DNA of 64,000 nucleotides from Amaricoccus macauensis (GTDB lineage: Bacteria > Pseudomonadota > Alphaproteobacteria > Rhodobacterales > Rhodobacteraceae): assembly GCF_014201905.1 (NCBI RefSeq), contig NZ_JACHFM010000001.1:1378994-1442993 (forward strand), given 5' to 3'. Under the pieces are notes generated by a model. The model ran no database searches and was not told where the DNA came from. It worked only from the letters and a program-made list of their open reading frames with translations. How positions within the stretch are numbered: position 1 is the first letter of the stretch; each line of letters starts with the position of its first letter. This document shows, one piece after another, positions 33,903 to 41,770 of this stretch. A program made the position numbers and the translations under genes.

Positions 33903-36053
33903 TCAGGCGAAGGTGACGCGGCGGCTGTCGCGGCGGCGCTGGAGCCAGCCGATGACGCCCCGGCGCACCCGGGCGAGCCAGCGATCGGCGCCGGTCGGGT
34001 TCAGGATCACGTCGGCGCGGTAGAACGACGGGCAGAGCACCGCCGCCTCGGCGACCTCGCCGCAGTTGCCGCAGGCGACGCAGGTGTCGTCGATCGAGGC
34101 GACCGGATCGTCGCGCAACGGATCGGCGGTGTGCCGGACCGAGAGCGACGGGCAGCCGGAGAGCCGGATGCAGGCATGATCGCCGGTGCAGACATCCTCG
34201 TCGACGCCGAAACGTTCCTTGACCATGCGCCTGCCGTCGGCGACGGCTTTTGCGAACTGCGGCTTCACCCGGCGCTGCTTGTTCAGCATGCACTCCGAGG
34301 AGGCGACGATGATCTTCGGGCCTTCCACATCGGAGGTCAGCGCCTCCTTCAGTGTGTCGCGCATCTTCGCGACGTCGTAGGTGCGGTCGATCTGGCGCAC
34401 CCACCTGGCGCCGATCCCCTCCACCGCCTTCGCGATCGGGTTGTTGGTCGAGCGATCGGGGTTCGAGGCGCGCGAGGACATGATGTCCTGGCCGCCGGTC
34501 GCCGACGAATAGTAGTTGTCGACGATCATGATGACGCCGTCGTGCTTGTTGTAGACGGCGTTGCCGACCGAGGTGGAAAGGCCATTGTGCCAGAAGCCAC
34601 CGTCGCCCATCACCGAGATCGGGCGCTTGCCGGCGCCGGCATTGGCGAACGCCGAGGCGGACGCCGGCCCGAGGCCATAGCCCATGGTCGAGCCGCCGAT
34701 GTTGAACGGCGGCAGGATCGAGAACAGGTGACAGCCGATGTCGGCGGCGATGTGATGCTCGCCGAGCTCCTGCTCGACGAGCTTCATCGCCGCGAAGATC
34801 GGCCGCTCCGGGCAGCCGGTGCAGAAGCCGGCGGGCCGGGCCGGGACCACCTTCTCCAGCGCCTTGACCCGCGGATCGGCGAGGACCGGCGCGGCTGTCG
34901 GCACCGGCGGCCGGTTGCCGAGGCGCTCGGGGGCGTGGGTGGAGAGAAACGTCTCGATCCCGGCAAGGATCACCGCGGGCGTGTAGTCGCCGCCCATCGG
35001 CAGCACGTCCTTGCCCGAGACCACCGCAGGCACACCGCGCCGCCGCAGGATGCTGTTGAGCGCCTGCTCGAGGTAGTCCGGGTGTCCCTCCTCGACCATC
35101 AGCACCGCGGACTTGCCGGCGGCGAAGCGCGCCACCTCGTCATCGACCAGCGGATAGGTGACGTTGAGCACGTAGAGCGGGATCTGCGTCTCGCCGTAGG
35201 CGTCGGCGAGGCCGAGAAGTTGCAACGCCCGGATGACGCTGTTGTACATGCCGCCCTGCAGGATGATGCCGACCTCGGCATCCGGCCCGAAGAACTCGTT
35301 GAGGCCGCGCTCCTGAATGAAGGCCTGCGCCGCGGGCCAGCGGTGCGCGATCTTCTCGCGGTCATGACCGAAGGAGGCGGGCGGCAGGACGATGCGATTC
35401 ACGTCCCGCACCGGGTTTTCCAGCGCCTGCTTCATGGTGAAGGCAGGCGGGCGATTGTCCTTCGCCACGAACTGCCCGTGCACGTGGCAGGCGCGGATGC
35501 GCACCTCGAGCATCACCGGGGTGTTCGACGCCTCCGAAAGCTCGAAGCCCTGTTCGACCGCCGCGACGATCGAGGGGAGGTTCGGCCGCGGGTCCAGGAG
35601 CCAGATCTGCGACTTCATCGCGAAGGCGTGGCTGCGCTCCTGCGGGATCGACGAGCCCTCGCCGTAGTCCTCGCCGAGAATGATCAGCGCGCCGCCCTCG
35701 ACGCCCGACGACGCGAGGTTGGTGAGCGCGTCGCTCGCGACGTTGGTGCCCGCGGTCGACTTCCACGTCACCGCGCCGCGCAGCGGATAATTGACCGAGG
35801 CGGCGAGCGTCGCCGCAGCCGCCGCCTCCGAGGCCGAGCTCTCGAAATGCACCCCGAGCTCGTCCAGCACCGGGCGCGCGTCAGCCAGCACGTCCATCAG
35901 ATGCGAGATGGGCGACCCCTGATAGCCGCCGACGTAGGCGACCCCGGACTGGAGCAGCGCCTTGGTGATGGCGAGGATGCCCTCACCGCGAAAGACCTCG
36001 CCCGCGCCGAGCCGCAGATCCTCGACTTCGCGTGCGAATGAGCGTTCCGCCAT
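33903..36053 (-). CDS. iorA: Indolepyruvate ferredoxin oxidoreductase alpha subunit
   Basis: A 716-residue cytoplasmic subunit. N-terminal pyrimidine-binding half: YQGSPISHLMDVLADA, TWKSTAGTNVASDALTNLAS, GEDYGEGSS. Central Cys motif CTGCPERPIF. TPP-binding half: IGCHLFSILPPFNIGGS, VMGDGGFWHNG and VDNYYSSATGGQ. The C-terminus is ferredoxin-like with CTGDHACIRLSGCP and CVACGNCGEVAEAAVLCP, ligands for two [4Fe-4S] clusters. GGGGAGG before the ATG supports the start. It forms an operon with iorB, downstream of the cyclase gene (16-base spacer). Confidence 0.95.
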   Translation of the reverse strand: MAERSFAREVEDLRLGAGEVFRGEGILAITKALLQSGVAYVGGYQGSPISHLMDVLADARPVLDELGVHFESSASEAAAAATLAASVNYPLRGAVTWKSTAGTNVASDALTNLASSGVEGGALIILGEDYGEGSSIPQERSHAFAMKSQIWLLDPRPNLPSIVAAVEQGFELSEASNTPVMLEVRIRACHVHGQFVAKDNRPPAFTMKQALENPVRDVNRIVLPPASFGHDREKIAHRWPAAQAFIQERGLNEFFGPDAEVGIILQGGMYNSVIRALQLLGLADAYGETQIPLYVLNVTYPLVDDEVARFAAGKSAVLMVEEGHPDYLEQALNSILRRRGVPAVVSGKDVLPMGGDYTPAVILAGIETFLSTHAPERLGNRPPVPTAAPVLADPRVKALEKVVPARPAGFCTGCPERPIFAAMKLVEQELGEHHIAADIGCHLFSILPPFNIGGSTMGYGLGPASASAFANAGAGKRPISVMGDGGFWHNGLSTSVGNAVYNKHDGVIMIVDNYYSSATGGQDIMSSRASNPDRSTNNPIAKAVEGIGARWVRQIDRTYDVAKMRDTLKEALTSDVEGPKIIVASSECMLNKQRRVKPQFAKAVADGRRMVKERFGVDEDVCTGDHACIRLSGCPSLSVRHTADPLRDDPVASIDDTCVACGNCGEVAEAAVLCPSFYRADVILNPTGADRWLARVRRGVIGWLQRRRDSRRVTFA

Positions 36054-36069
36054 CTCCGCCTCCCCGGCT

Positions 36070-36855
36070 TCAGCGGGTGACGAGCGCGAGGGCGCGGACC
36101 GGCGAGCCGGTGCCGTCGACGAACTTCAGCGGCGCCGCGATCAGGACCGCGCCCTTCGGCGGCAGCCGGTCGAGATTGACGAGGCTCGCGAGCCCGTAGC
36201 GGTTTGCCGCGTGCATGAGGTTGTGCGCCGGGAAAGGCGGGGTCATGCCCGCCGCTGAACCGGCGTCGGTGCCCACCGTCTCGACGCCCCAGCCGATGGC
36301 TCCGCGCTCGATGATGAGGGCGATCGCCTCCGCCGTCGGCCCCGGCGAGTGCGGGCCGGTCTCGTCGGCGTTCAGGAAGGTCTCCGACGAGCCGTTGCGC
36401 TTGTGCCAGTCGGTGCGCAGCAGCACCCACGAGCCGGGCTCGATCGCGCCGTGCTCGGCCTCCCAGGCAGTCACGCGCTCAGGCGTCAGCAGGTAGTCGG
36501 GATCTGCGGCCACCTCCGCCGAGACGTCGATGACGTTGGCCGGCGCCACGAAGCTCTTCGGCGCGATCGTGTCGGTGGTGGCGTTGGCGTGGCTCTGGCC
36601 GGTGATCCAGTGCACCGGCGCGTCGAAGTGCGTGCCGGTGTGCTCGCCAAGCTCGATCCAGTTCCACGCCCAGTACGGCCCGTTTTCATCGTAGTGCGAG
36701 ATCGGATGGACCTTCACCGGCGGCGTGTTCTTCCCGATCTCCGGTGGCAGGTAGAGGATCGGCGTGTCGGGCCCGAGCGGCGCGGTCAGATCGACAACCT
36801 CGATCGAGCCGGCGACGAGCCCGGCGGCGAGATCGGCGAGGGCGGTGGCGGACAT
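36070..36855 (-). CDS. Cyclase-family hydrolase (kynurenine-formamidase-like)
   Basis: A 261-residue metal-dependent hydrolase of the putative cyclase/KynB family. The family metal motif reads HTGTHFDAPVHW (HxGTHxDxPxH), and the second block ALIIERGAIGWGVETVGTDAGS with PFPAHNLMHAANRYG closes the fold. Known members open N-formylkynurenine or cyclic amides and isatin. GGGAG precedes ATG 36855. It lies between the flavin monooxygenase and iorA, all co-oriented, hinting at a ring- or amide-opening step in an aromatic (indole-related) pathway; that is inference. Confidence 0.88.
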   Translation of the reverse strand: MSATALADLAAGLVAGSIEVVDLTAPLGPDTPILYLPPEIGKNTPPVKVHPISHYDENGPYWAWNWIELGEHTGTHFDAPVHWITGQSHANATTDTIAPKSFVAPANVIDVSAEVAADPDYLLTPERVTAWEAEHGAIEPGSWVLLRTDWHKRNGSSETFLNADETGPHSPGPTAEAIALIIERGAIGWGVETVGTDAGSAAGMTPPFPAHNLMHAANRYGLASLVNLDRLPPKGAVLIAAPLKFVDGTGSPVRALALVTR

Positions 36856-36939
36856 GGGCTTCTCCCTTGAGTCGATTCGTCGGCGCCGCGGGACGGCCGC
36901 GGCGCCAGAATGCACACTTCCGACGTCTGGGTCAGCCAG

Positions 36940-38064
36940 TCAGGCTGCGACGGATTCGCTTGCGGGAGCCGGGGCGCGGATGCCGGCCGCGGCAAGGATC
37001 GGCAGCACGGTATCACGGAAGTAGGGGAACTCCTCGGCGTAGTCGACGAAGGAGAGCGTCGTCCCCGCGAACCCCGCGGCGTGAAGCGAGATCAGCCCCT
37101 CCGCAACCTGTTCCGGCGTGCCGACGAGCGGGAAGCCACCATGGCCGGCCGCCATCCGGTCGCGGATGAGCGCAAGGAGATCGTGCGGGAACGACTGCGC
37201 GTGGGCGAACTGCAGCCGGACGAGATTGTCGACCGCCTCCCAGTCGGCGTTGGTCTTGCCGGTGTGCTCGAGCCAGGCCAGCGCCTCGCCTTCGGTCGGG
37301 CGGCAGACCACGTGGGAGAAAGTCATGACGCCGGCCTTGCGGCCTTCCGCCGCAGCCATTGCCTTGATCTCGGCGACCTCGTCCTTCGAGCGGTCGAGGT
37401 CGATCGCCGGGGTGAAGAGGAAGTTGGCGTTCTTCACCGCGAAGCCGCGCCCCTGCTTCGACCCGGCGGCGTTCAGGATCGGCACATCGCCATCCGGGCG
37501 CGGGTCGCCGAGGACGTTCTTCAGCTGGAAGTACTTGCCGTCCCAGTCGAACGCCTCGTCACGGGTCCAGAGCGCGCGGACGATGTCGTACCACTCCTGC
37601 GCATAGCCGTAGCGGGTTTCGTGGTCGTCAGGCAGGGTGAGGCCGAGCGCCTCGTACTCTGGCTTGTTCCAGCCGGCGACGATGTTGAGGCCGGCGCGGC
37701 CAGCACCGATCTGCTCGAGGGTCGCGATCTGCTTCGCGGCGACCACCGGATGATTCGCCACGGTGTGGACCGTCGAGAACACCGTGATGTCACGGGTCTG
37801 GGCCAGAAGCCCGGCGGCCCAGGTCATTGTCTCGAGCACGCCGCCGTGGAAATTCGTCTCGCCGCCGTAGCCGATCCAGCGGGCGATCGGCAGCATGAAG
37901 TCGATGCCGGCCGCATCGAGCATCTTCGCGAGGCGGAGGTTGTTGGCGAACGAGTTGTCCCAGCGCTCCGGAACCTTGGTGACGGTCATGCCGCCGGAGC
38001 AGTTGCTGGCGAACGTTCCGAGAAGGAACGTCTCCTTGTCGAGCAGGCGGGTGGCTGCGGCCAT
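36940..38064 (-). CDS. LLM-class FMN-dependent monooxygenase
   Basis: A 374-residue luciferase-like (alkanesulfonate/nitrilotriacetate/RutA-like) oxygenase. Typical blocks: LLGTFASNCSGGMTVTKVPE, FMLPIARWIGYGG, HPVVAAKQIATLEQIGAGRAG, LNIVAGWNKPEYEALGL, and YAQEWYDIVRALW. It needs a reduced flavin from a partner reductase, which is not seen nearby. AGGGAG is 6 bases before the ATG. It is the first gene of the minus-strand cluster leading to the cyclase and iorAB genes, and is divergent from the winged-helix regulator. Substrate is not determined by sequence. Confidence 0.9.
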   Translation of the reverse strand: MAAATRLLDKETFLLGTFASNCSGGMTVTKVPERWDNSFANNLRLAKMLDAAGIDFMLPIARWIGYGGETNFHGGVLETMTWAAGLLAQTRDITVFSTVHTVANHPVVAAKQIATLEQIGAGRAGLNIVAGWNKPEYEALGLTLPDDHETRYGYAQEWYDIVRALWTRDEAFDWDGKYFQLKNVLGDPRPDGDVPILNAAGSKQGRGFAVKNANFLFTPAIDLDRSKDEVAEIKAMAAAEGRKAGVMTFSHVVCRPTEGEALAWLEHTGKTNADWEAVDNLVRLQFAHAQSFPHDLLALIRDRMAAGHGGFPLVGTPEQVAEGLISLHAAGFAGTTLSFVDYAEEFPYFRDTVLPILAAAGIRAPAPASESVAA

Positions 38065-38080
38065 GATAGCTCCCTTTGGA

Positions 38081-38100
38081 TTTTATTGTATTTTATGGTA
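38081..38100. promoter_or_regulatory. AT-rich 10-base direct repeat in divergent promoter
   Basis: TTTTATTGTA followed directly by TTTTATGGTA (9 of 10 identical) in the only AT-rich stretch of the spacer between the monooxygenase and the regulator. One-helical-turn spacing suggests a tandem binding site or promoter elements for the divergent genes; inferred from position only. Confidence 0.4.
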
Positions 38101-38173
38101 GATTGTTTATCGAAAAGACGATGTCGACGCAAGCATCTTGTCGCAGCAGGTTTTCAGCCTGTAGGGACTGCAT

Positions 38174-38755
38174 ATGACCGACCAGAACCCCGATTCCCCG
38201 CCGGCGGCCTCCCCTGATTCAATCGACCGGCACTGGCACCTCGCCCGGACCGAAACGGAGCTGTCAGTCGCTGATCTGGAGTATGCGCTCCTGCGCTGCC
38301 ATCAGGCGTTCGACCGCTGGCAATCGGAATGTCTCGCGACCGTCGCGGATGTCGCTCAGACCGGCCCGGAGAACGCATTGCTCCACGTCATCCGCATGAA
38401 TGACCGGCCGAAGTCGATCCACGACCTCGCCCACATGTCGAACCGCCAGGATATTCCGAACATCCAGTACAGCCTGCGCAAGCTGATCGCGGCGGGTCTG
38501 ATTACCCGAAGCGGATCCGGGCGCTCGGGCGTCACCTATGATGTGACCGATGAAGGCCGTGCCATCACCGATCGCTACTCCGAAGTCCGTGCGGCGATCC
38601 TGATCGCCGCCGTCGAGACTGTGCCGGATCTGGCGAGACGACTCGATGCCGCCTCCCGGGCGCTCGAACTCATGACCGGTCTCTACGACCAGGCGGCCCG
38701 GACCGCAGCGACCCATCGCCGCCGCCCGGGCGCTGCCATGCCGCCGGTGCGCTGA
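38174..38755 (+). CDS. MarR-like winged-helix regulator (COG5631 type)
   Basis: A 193-residue DNA-binding protein. The core NALLHVIRMNDRPKSIHDLA, MSNRQDIPNIQYSLRKLIAAGLI and the wing SGRSGVTYDVTDEG match the predicted MarR-type regulators of COG5631. The preceding helix (AFDRWQSECLATVAD) is also typical. AGGGA lies 6 bases upstream of the ATG. It is divergent from the flavin monooxygenase-cyclase-iorAB cluster and so is its likely local regulator. Ligand unknown. Confidence 0.87.
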   Translation: MTDQNPDSPPAASPDSIDRHWHLARTETELSVADLEYALLRCHQAFDRWQSECLATVADVAQTGPENALLHVIRMNDRPKSIHDLAHMSNRQDIPNIQYSLRKLIAAGLITRSGSGRSGVTYDVTDEGRAITDRYSEVRAAILIAAVETVPDLARRLDAASRALELMTGLYDQAARTAATHRRRPGAAMPPVR

Positions 38756-38777
38756 GAGCACCGGGGCGTCTGGCGGC

Positions 38778-39737
38778 TCAGGCTGCCGGCGCGGTCTCTG
38801 CCACGCGTTCGCCCAGCATCTTCTCGAGCTTCACGGCATCGGCGTGGAACTTGCGGATGCCCTCGGCGAGCTTGTCCGAGGCCATCTCGTCCTCGTTCAT
38901 CTCCCAACGGAAGTCCGCCTCCGACAGCCGCTCCGTCGGGGCGGTGCCGCCGCTCGGGGTGAGCTTGCGCTCAAGCTCGCCCTGATCCTTCGACAGTTCG
39001 TCAAGCAGCCCCGGCGCGATGGTCAGCCGGTCGCAGCCGGCAAGCGCCTCGATCTGCCCGGCGCTGCGGAAGGAGGCTCCCATCACCACGGTCGGGATTC
39101 CGTGTCCCTTGTAGTAGTCGTAGATCCGCCGCACCGACTGCACACCCGGATCCTCGTCGGGAGCATAGGTCGTCGTGCCGGTCTTCGCCTTGTACCAGTC
39201 GGTGATCCGCCCGACGAACGGCGAGATCAGGAAGACGCCGGCGTCGGCACAGGCCTTCGCCTGCGCCATGCTGAAGAGCAGCGTCAGGTTGCAGTCGATC
39301 CCTTCCTTCTGAAGCATCTCGGCCGCCCGGATGCCCTCCCACGTGGAGGCGAGCTTGATGAGGACCCGCTCACGCCCGATCCCGAGCCGGTCGTAGGTCT
39401 CGATGATCTCGCGCGCCCGCGCAATCGACGCCTCGACGTCGAACGAGATCCGCGAATCGACTTCGGTCGACACCCGGCCCGGTACGATCTTCGAGAGCTC
39501 CGCGCCGACGGCGACGGTCAGGTCCCCGGCAATACCGCTGGCATCGTGACCGGCACGCCGGCCGTCCTCGATCGCCTTCGTGACCACGTCTGCAAAAGCC
39601 GGCGAGCCGAGCGCCGCAAGCACGATCGACGGATTGGTGGTGCAATCCTCGGGCTTGAACTTGCGGACCGCCTCGATATCGCCGGTGTCCGCCACAACGA
39701 CACTCATCTGCCGCAACTGTTCGAGCTTGCTCGTCAT
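38778..39737 (-). CDS. tal: Transaldolase
   Basis: A 319-residue TalB-type transaldolase of the pentose phosphate pathway. Visible blocks: [17 protein letters not shown], the Schiff-base lysine region [74 protein letters not shown] nine bases before ATG 39737 decides against the GTG start at 39755. It converges on the regulator gene with a 22-base gap. Confidence 0.97.
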   Translation of the reverse strand: MTSKLEQLRQMSVVVADTGDIEAVRKFKPEDCTTNPSIVLAALGSPAFADVVTKAIEDGRRAGHDASGIAGDLTVAVGAELSKIVPGRVSTEVDSRISFDVEASIARAREIIETYDRLGIGRERVLIKLASTWEGIRAAEMLQKEGIDCNLTLLFSMAQAKACADAGVFLISPFVGRITDWYKAKTGTTTYAPDEDPGVQSVRRIYDYYKGHGIPTVVMGASFRSAGQIEALAGCDRLTIAPGLLDELSKDQGELERKLTPSGGTAPTERLSEADFRWEMNEDEMASDKLAEGIRKFHADAVKLEKMLGERVAETAPAA

Positions 39738-39870
39738 CTCTCCAATCCTCCTCACCGCGGCGGCCGGGGAGCCCCGCCGCGCCCGTCACACCCAGCTTTC
39801 ACCCGAAAGCCAGGCGAGGAAAAGCCCCTGCTTGTTGAGATAGTGCGCCGATGGAACCGCGCAAGCGAAA

Positions 39871-39899
39871 GGCCCCCGCCGGGTGCTTCGGCGGGGGCC
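39871..39899 (-). terminator. Strong hairpin terminator after the cell-wall hydrolase
   Basis: A perfect 11-base stem (GGCCCCCGCCG / CGGCGGGGGCC) with a 7-base loop, followed on the minus strand by TTTCGCTT. It lies 29 bases past the hydrolase stop and insulates it from tal. Confidence 0.85.
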
Positions 39900-39928
39900 A
39901 TTCGGCCTGCGGAACCGATGGGTAAGAT

Positions 39929-40651
39929 TCAGCCGCCGGCAACCTGTGTCGCGGGACGATAGAACATGTGCTGTCCGATCGTCACGGTACGGTCGAACTT
40001 GCGCGACCAGTCGGGACGGATGGTCCGCGTATGGAAATAGGTGGCACCGCCAGAGACGATGCGCGGATGCCCGTCGATCATCAGACGCGCCAGCTTCTCG
40101 CTGCGATCGCGGGCGGCAGAGGCCTTCATCACATCCGACAGCCCGTCGCAGGCGTAGGAGAACTGGCACCCGCGCCCGCTGCCGACGCCCTGCTTGGTCA
40201 CGCCGCAGATCGTTCCCGGAAAGCTGCGGCTCCTGGTGCGGTTCAGCACCACTTCCGCCACGGCGATCTGCCCGGCGATTGGCTCGCCGCGCGACTCGAA
40301 GTAGATTGCTTCGGCGAGGCACTGCCACTGCGCGTCACCCGTCGCGGGCGGAAGCGCGTCGAGCGCCGAGAAGCTCAGACTCGCGGCCGACGCCAGCTCG
40401 GACACGTCCGGGGCCTCGGTCTCGCGGCTCGCAACCGTGGTGTTCTCGTCACGCGAAAGCGGTCGTGCGCTGGCGGCGACCGCGTCGAGGCGGTCGGAAG
40501 CCGACGTCAGGGCAAGCTGCTCACGGGCAACGGCCCGGGCCGCCTCGTCCCCGAACGGGCCTGCAATCGCGAGGCTCGGAAGCCCGGCAAGCGAAAGGCA
40601 AACAGCCCCCACGCACGCCAGAACACTCTGGCGGCTCATCAAACGAATCAT
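39929..40651 (-). CDS. Secreted SleB/Hydrolase_2 cell-wall hydrolase
   Basis: A 240-residue exported protein with a signal peptide (SVLACVGAVCLSLAGLPSLAIA), a ~75-residue low-complexity linker and a C-terminal Hydrolase_2 domain: WQCLAEAIYFESRGEPIAGQ, IAVAEVVLNRTRSRSFPGTI, CQFSYACDG, and ATYFHTRTIRPDW. The ESRGE glutamate is the likely catalytic residue, by analogy with the spore-cortex enzyme SleB. It probably remodels peptidoglycan. An ATG at 40639 is an alternative start. It is a single gene with its own terminator. Confidence 0.92.
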   Translation of the reverse strand: MIRLMSRQSVLACVGAVCLSLAGLPSLAIAGPFGDEAARAVAREQLALTSASDRLDAVAASARPLSRDENTTVASRETEAPDVSELASAASLSFSALDALPPATGDAQWQCLAEAIYFESRGEPIAGQIAVAEVVLNRTRSRSFPGTICGVTKQGVGSGRGCQFSYACDGLSDVMKASAARDRSEKLARLMIDGHPRIVSGGATYFHTRTIRPDWSRKFDRTVTIGQHMFYRPATQVAGG

Positions 40652-40834
40652 TCTGTTTCTCTACCCCCGCAGCCGCGTGAAATGCAGCCTGTCGGTCTCG
40701 ATTGTCCCCATCTTCTGAACGCTGGTTTGCCCGTTCAGGCCCGGAAATGTCTAGCGAGTTCGCCGAATGAGCGGATTCCCGCCAGTCACCGCGAGAGTAT
40801 ATGCGGCATCTTCCGGATGAAAATCGCCGGGCTA

Positions 40835-41770
40835 TCAGACGTTTTTAAGGCATCCGTGAAGCGCGGTGCGAACCCGGCCGTGAAGCTCGGAAAACGCTGC
40901 AAACGGATCGGAGACCCGAGCGATTCGCGGCGCGAGAGCCAGAGCGCCCTCGCGGCCGAATGATTCGGTCAGGCGCGAACGCATCCAGTCGCGCCCCTGT
41001 TCCTGCCGCCGCGCCCCGCGTCCGGCCGCCGCGCGCTCATGTGTCGCGATCAGATCGAGCGCCTCGGCAAGCCCGGTACCGGCCTGCGCCGAGACGATGG
41101 CGACCGGCGCGGCGCCACCGTCCGGGCCATAGCCCATCGCCCGGCGCACCTCGGCCGCGGCGCGCTGTGCCGGCGGGCCGAGGTCACCCTTCGTCACCAG
41201 CACCACGTCCGGCACCTCCATGACGCCGGCCTTCATGAACTGAAGCGCATCCCCCGACCCGGGCTGGGCGCAGAACACCACCACGTCGGCGCAGTCGGCG
41301 ATCTCGGTCTCGGACTGTCCGACGCCGACCGTCTCGATGATCACCCAGTCGAAGAGCGCCCGCATCAGCACCATGGCCGGGAAGACCTGGTCGGCAAGCC
41401 CGCCGAGGCGCTGCCGTGCGGCCATCGAGCGCACGAAGACGCCGGCATCTTCCGGGTCGACGACGATCCGCGTGCGGTCACCGAGCAGCGCCCCGCCCGA
41501 ACGCCGCGACGAGGGATCGACCGCGATCACCGCCACGGTCTCGGCGCGCGCCCGGAGCGCGGCGATGAGCGCGCTCGTCAGCGTCGACTTTCCCACCCCC
41601 GGAGGCCCGGTCAGCCCGAGGGCAACGCCCTTCGGCGCGGCCCAGGCGGCCGCGAGCAGGCTCCCCAGGACCGGGCTCTCGGGCTCGGTCTCGAGCGCGG
41701 TCAGCGCCCGCGCGAGCGCGGCCTTGCCTCCGGCGGCGAGCGCCGGCAGATCGGCGGCAAGTGGTCTCAT
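40835..41770 (-). CDS. meaB: MeaB/ArgK-type G3E GTPase
   Basis: A 311-residue P-loop GTPase of the MeaB group, which protects and reloads B12-dependent acyl-CoA mutases. It shows GLTGPPGVGKSTLTSALI, VAVIAVDPSSRRSGGALLGD, FVRSMAARQRLGGLA, VIIETVGVGQSE and the specificity motif VTKGD. The ATG overlaps the stop of the PPDK-like gene (ATGA), so the two are translationally coupled. No mutase gene is in the window. A frame upstream to 41854 lies inside the neighbour and is rejected. Confidence 0.92.
   Translation of the reverse strand: MRPLAADLPALAAGGKAALARALTALETEPESPVLGSLLAAAWAAPKGVALGLTGPPGVGKSTLTSALIAALRARAETVAVIAVDPSSRRSGGALLGDRTRIVVDPEDAGVFVRSMAARQRLGGLADQVFPAMVLMRALFDWVIIETVGVGQSETEIADCADVVVFCAQPGSGDALQFMKAGVMEVPDVVLVTKGDLGPPAQRAAAEVRRAMGYGPDGGAAPVAIVSAQAGTGLAEALDLIATHERAAAGRGARRQEQGRDWMRSRLTESFGREGALALAPRIARVSDPFAAFSELHGRVRTALHGCLKNV

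Noticed and set aside
33690-36041. A 783-codon open frame antisense to iorA/iorB
   Set aside because: Arg/His/Asp-rich translation without recognisable domains, fully covered by well-supported genes.
40652-40834. Possible small RNA or tRNA in the spacer after meaB
   Set aside because: No cloverleaf, CCA end or convincing terminator could be made out.
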